Source of the DNA: Ktedonobacteria bacterium
GTDB lineage: Bacteria; Chloroflexota; Ktedonobacteria; Ktedonobacterales; JACDGC01
DNA: 64,000 nucleotides
Direction: 5' to 3'
NCBI GenBank assembly: GCA_027459785.1
Contig: DAIDGU010000047.1
Span: forward strand, 22,239-86,238
The position numbers and the translations under genes were made by a program. Below the pieces are notes generated by a model. It ran no database searches and was not told where the DNA came from. It saw only the letters and a list, made by a program, of their open reading frames with translations. This document shows positions 62,354-64,000 of this stretch, one piece after another. Every line of letters begins with the position of its first letter. Positions within the stretch are counted from its first letter, which is position 1.

Positions 62354-63355
62354 TTATTGAGAATTATCCCAGTAAACAGTGAAGTTGTTTCCATCACTTG
62401 AAATTGGACCCGGATGGGCTAACTGCGTTGATCCCCAACCACAAACCCCCCAAAAAGAGTTGGTACACATCACGGCATAATCGTGCGGCAAGCTGCCGGC
62501 ATTGTAACTTACTCCATTCCGATCTGCGAGGGCATAATTGAAATGCACTGAGCCGAACTTCGTCAAAGGGATATAATCAGGATCTTGATAGTCTCCTTCT
62601 ACTATCCATTCAGCGGAAATACTCGACTTGTCAATGTAACTGCTTCCTTCTTGGCTGCCCGTCCAGTAGACGTTACGAGTGACATCTTCCACTTCCTCAT
62701 AAGCCCATTGTTTTCCCAGGTAGTCGTTGTACACAACTGCCCAGATTCGATCGCCACAAGTTGGGTGGAAATTTGAAGTGGCTGGATAATCTGGTAGATT
62801 TTCTACCCATAGCGTATAGTAAGGTGTTCCTCCTGTCATGTCGGAATCTGTCCCGGCTTGGATAAGTCGGTCAGCATTACCTGTTGGATAGCCACCGATA
62901 CCAACCCAAGCCGAAGAGAACGCATTATTTGGCGTATTCACGCATGGCACGTTCCAATAAGACCAGGCAGAGTTATAGCCATCACTATTTGCCAGGTTTC
63001 CAGCATAGTTGGTGGTACTCCATTGTGATGTGAAGGGATGAATATTTATTTTTGGATGTAATGGACGGTAGCCACTACATGATCGATGCTTGGCATGAAG
63101 CAAGTTGAAACGCCATGTTGATATGAGAGTCGCATCCCGTGGTTTAGGCGGAAGCCCGTAAATAGCAAGCTGTTGATTAGAAAGCTTACTAAGATTTACA
63201 TTGGATGGTGGTTGTACGCAATTCGGCACGGAGAAAGGAAGTGTTCCGATTGTTGGGTAAAAAGGTGTGGTTGTGGATTCATGCCCTGGAAAGAAACTTC
63301 CAAGCATGATAATACCTGTCAAAATTGCGAGTACCTTTGCGAAAAAAAATTGCAC
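62354..63355 (-). CDS. Secreted G1-family (eqolisin-type) glutamic peptidase
   Basis: Acid-acting peptidase of the G1 family, 333 aa, with a Gln/Glu catalytic pair. After an N-terminal signal peptide (VQFFFAKVLAILTGIIMLGS) and a propeptide-like region, the mature domain begins near WSTTNYAGNLANSDGYNSAW. SAWVGIGGYPTGNADRLIQAG contains the Gln site and ISAEWIVEGD the Glu site; Cys residues could form disulfides. The GTG at 63355 has AGGAGG 5 nt upstream; the open frame continues into the promoter at 63411, so the longer form is rejected. Base composition is AT-richer than the surroundings. It lies within the 185-bp direct repeats, so it came with the inserted segment. Confidence 0.85.
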   Translation of the reverse strand: MQFFFAKVLAILTGIIMLGSFFPGHESTTTPFYPTIGTLPFSVPNCVQPPSNVNLSKLSNQQLAIYGLPPKPRDATLISTWRFNLLHAKHRSCSGYRPLHPKINIHPFTSQWSTTNYAGNLANSDGYNSAWSYWNVPCVNTPNNAFSSAWVGIGGYPTGNADRLIQAGTDSDMTGGTPYYTLWVENLPDYPATSNFHPTCGDRIWAVVYNDYLGKQWAYEEVEDVTRNVYWTGSQEGSSYIDKSSISAEWIVEGDYQDPDYIPLTKFGSVHFNYALADRNGVSYNAGSLPHDYAVMCTNSFWGVCGWGSTQLAHPGPISSDGNNFTVYWDNSQ

Positions 63356-63383
63356 GTGATCCTCCTGGTCGGTGAAGCTTACA

Positions 63384-63439
63384 TGCATTGAACTGTAACA
63401 ATGCACTACTATTGTACCATATATTATGACCGCTTTCAA
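63384..63439 (-). promoter_or_regulatory. Promoter and leader hairpin of the G1 peptidase
   Basis: Minus strand TTGAAA (63439-63434), 17 nt, TACAAT (63416-63411). The transcript leader contains a perfect stem TGCATTG/CAATGCA with an 8-nt loop (63384-63405), a possible operator or mRNA hairpin. The remaining 63440-63633 is AT-rich with a small palindrome GTTCT-AATC-AGAAC near 63562, but no gene. Confidence 0.75.
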
Positions 63440-63633
63440 CCCTTTTCCTTGCTATTTTTATTTCTATCTCACTCGGACATGATTATTGTACAACTACGGA
63501 TATCTATAGTTTACGCTTACTCAGTCAACTTTGTTTTATCGTCTTGGTATAACTAAAATTACTGTTCTAATCAGAACCCCCAAAAACGCTTTATCCAACC
63601 ATCAAAACGCACACCACCAAATCCCCCTATCCT

Positions 63634-63825
63634 GCCTTGCGCGGCAAGCACCAGATCGAGCAGATCATCCAACTGGCCGTACAAGTGCCGCCGCTGATGA
63701 ACCACATCTCAGCCATCATGCGGCGACGCAAGCACATGGCCGACACCATCGTCGCCGTCACCGGCGACTTCCGCCCACCCTGGGCCGTGCTGAACCCCGC
63801 CTATCTCCTGCGGCTGGTGAGATGA
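63634..63825 (+). pseudogene. Displaced 3' end of the oxidoreductase gene (direct repeat, copy 2)
   Basis: 63634-63818 repeats 61677-61861 and reads in the same frame (RGKHQIEQIIQLAVQVPPLM and on) to LVR and stop at 63825. No start codon or 5' part belongs to it. The stop overlaps an ATG (63822), as expected for the original gene junction, so this is probably the ancestral tail pushed away by the insertion. Confidence 0.85.
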
Positions 63826-63920
63826 AACCCGCCATCGCCCGTCTGATGAATATGGATACCGGAGGACAGACATTCCTGAGGGCGTTTCCAAACCTGGAAA
63901 CGCGGGCTGAAATAGGGTAG
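63822..63920 (+). pseudogene. Truncated former downstream gene
   Basis: ATGA overlap with the displaced oxidoreductase end, then MKPAIARLMNMDTGGQTFLR; from about 63850 the sequence is a degenerate family A unit (GGAGGACAGACATTCCTGAG) and the frame stops after 32 codons. It looks like the start of a gene cut off by a repeat; the product cannot be identified. Confidence 0.45.
63882..63903. repeat. Perfect 8-bp hairpin
   Basis: GCGTTTCC AAACCT GGAAACGC, within the repeat-rich gap after the displaced gene end. Confidence 0.6.
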
Positions 63921-63966
63921 GATGGTCCAGAGTGGACGACTCGTCCTCGTCCGCCAGGAGCCATCC

Positions 63967-64000
63967 ATGACACCGTTACTGGGTACCGAAGCGGTGCCGG
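63967..64000 (+). CDS. Possible gene start cut by the window edge
   Basis: ATG at 63967 reads MTPLLGTEAVP to the end of the window. It is preceded by GGATGGTCC ... GGAGCCATCC (63921-63966), an imperfect inverted repeat that might be an insertion-sequence end or a ribosome-site region (AGGAG 11 nt before the ATG). Too short to identify. Confidence 0.3.
   Translation, partial: MTPLLGTEAVP

Overview
The window is a piece of a GC-rich bacterial chromosome. Gene content fits best with the phylum Chloroflexota: a CheC/CheD-type chemotaxis operon, a G1 (eqolisin-type) glutamic peptidase, a FusA2-like elongation factor, a menaquinone-type MenA, a KaiC-like ATPase, and many short palindromic intergenic repeats. 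This is inference from gene families; there is no rRNA or other marker in the window to settle it. I found no tRNA, rRNA, CRISPR array or prophage.

Layout, left to right. (1) 1-5069: a fused 2-oxoacid dehydrogenase E1 and a secreted PQQ-type sugar dehydrogenase with a PKD domain. (2) 5183-11968: one chemotaxis operon, cheW-cheA-cheC-cheD-cheY-cheB-cheR, with no receptor gene. (3) 12062-12858: a decayed IS200/IS605-type tnpB that keeps its promoter. (4) 12903-17930: aspartate-to-threonine genes, namely a fused homoserine kinase/threonine synthase, aspartate kinase and aspartate-semialdehyde dehydrogenase. (5) 17977-35498: mostly minus-strand genes: tldD, a GT87-like membrane glycosyltransferase, mobA, a RecD2 helicase, a TIR-like membrane protein with a truncated relative, a secreted protein/lipoprotein pair, a DUF4190-type protein, a kinase-fold phosphotransferase, a quinone oxidoreductase, rhodanese, a flavin/F420 oxidoreductase-fold protein and a CaiB-type CoA-transferase. 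(6) 35685-39616: a two-component pair, a GAF/PAS histidine kinase and an NtrC-like regulator whose sigma54 loop is abnormal. (7) 40027-49494: EF-G-like GTPase, a possible toxin-antitoxin pair, dnaN, a LarC C-terminal protein, an RNA methyltransferase, a laccase-fold protein and a cysteine desulfurase. (8) 50004-52081: an AT-rich island with one P-loop ATPase. (9) 52116-58615: menA, an MFS exporter, a BON protein with a Q/G/Y-rich prion-like region, a 59-residue membrane protein, and a KaiC-like ATPase with its response regulator. (10) 58880-64000: an amidohydrolase, a methyltransferase and a geranylgeranyl-reductase-like flavoprotein. The 3' end of the flavoprotein gene is duplicated on the far side of an inserted segment that carries the G1 peptidase.

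The strongest whole-window signal is a set of interspersed repeat families. Family A is a 20-bp palindrome, GGCGGACATTCCTGTCCGCC, usually next to CCGTGGGG. Family B is a GC-rich element centred on CTCCCCTCTCCATC...GATGGGGAGGGG. Family C is GCGGTTGAAACCGC...CGTCGCGGACTGG. Family D is GGGCGACCACAAGGGTACGCCCC. Family E is a MITE-like inverted repeat built from iterated CACGAA/TTCGTG. Most copies lie between genes, but families A-D also sit in frame inside cheA, the aspartate kinase gene and the glycosyltransferase gene, adding unusual peptide inserts to otherwise conserved proteins.

Regulatory reading: several promoters match TTGACA-17-TATACT closely (for example minus-strand 26722-26694). At tnpB and at the gene starting at 45140 the -10 box is so close to the ATG that leaderless transcripts are likely. 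Start codons below were chosen by Shine-Dalgarno spacing where possible, and differ from the longest open frame where the upstream extension is only repeat sequence.
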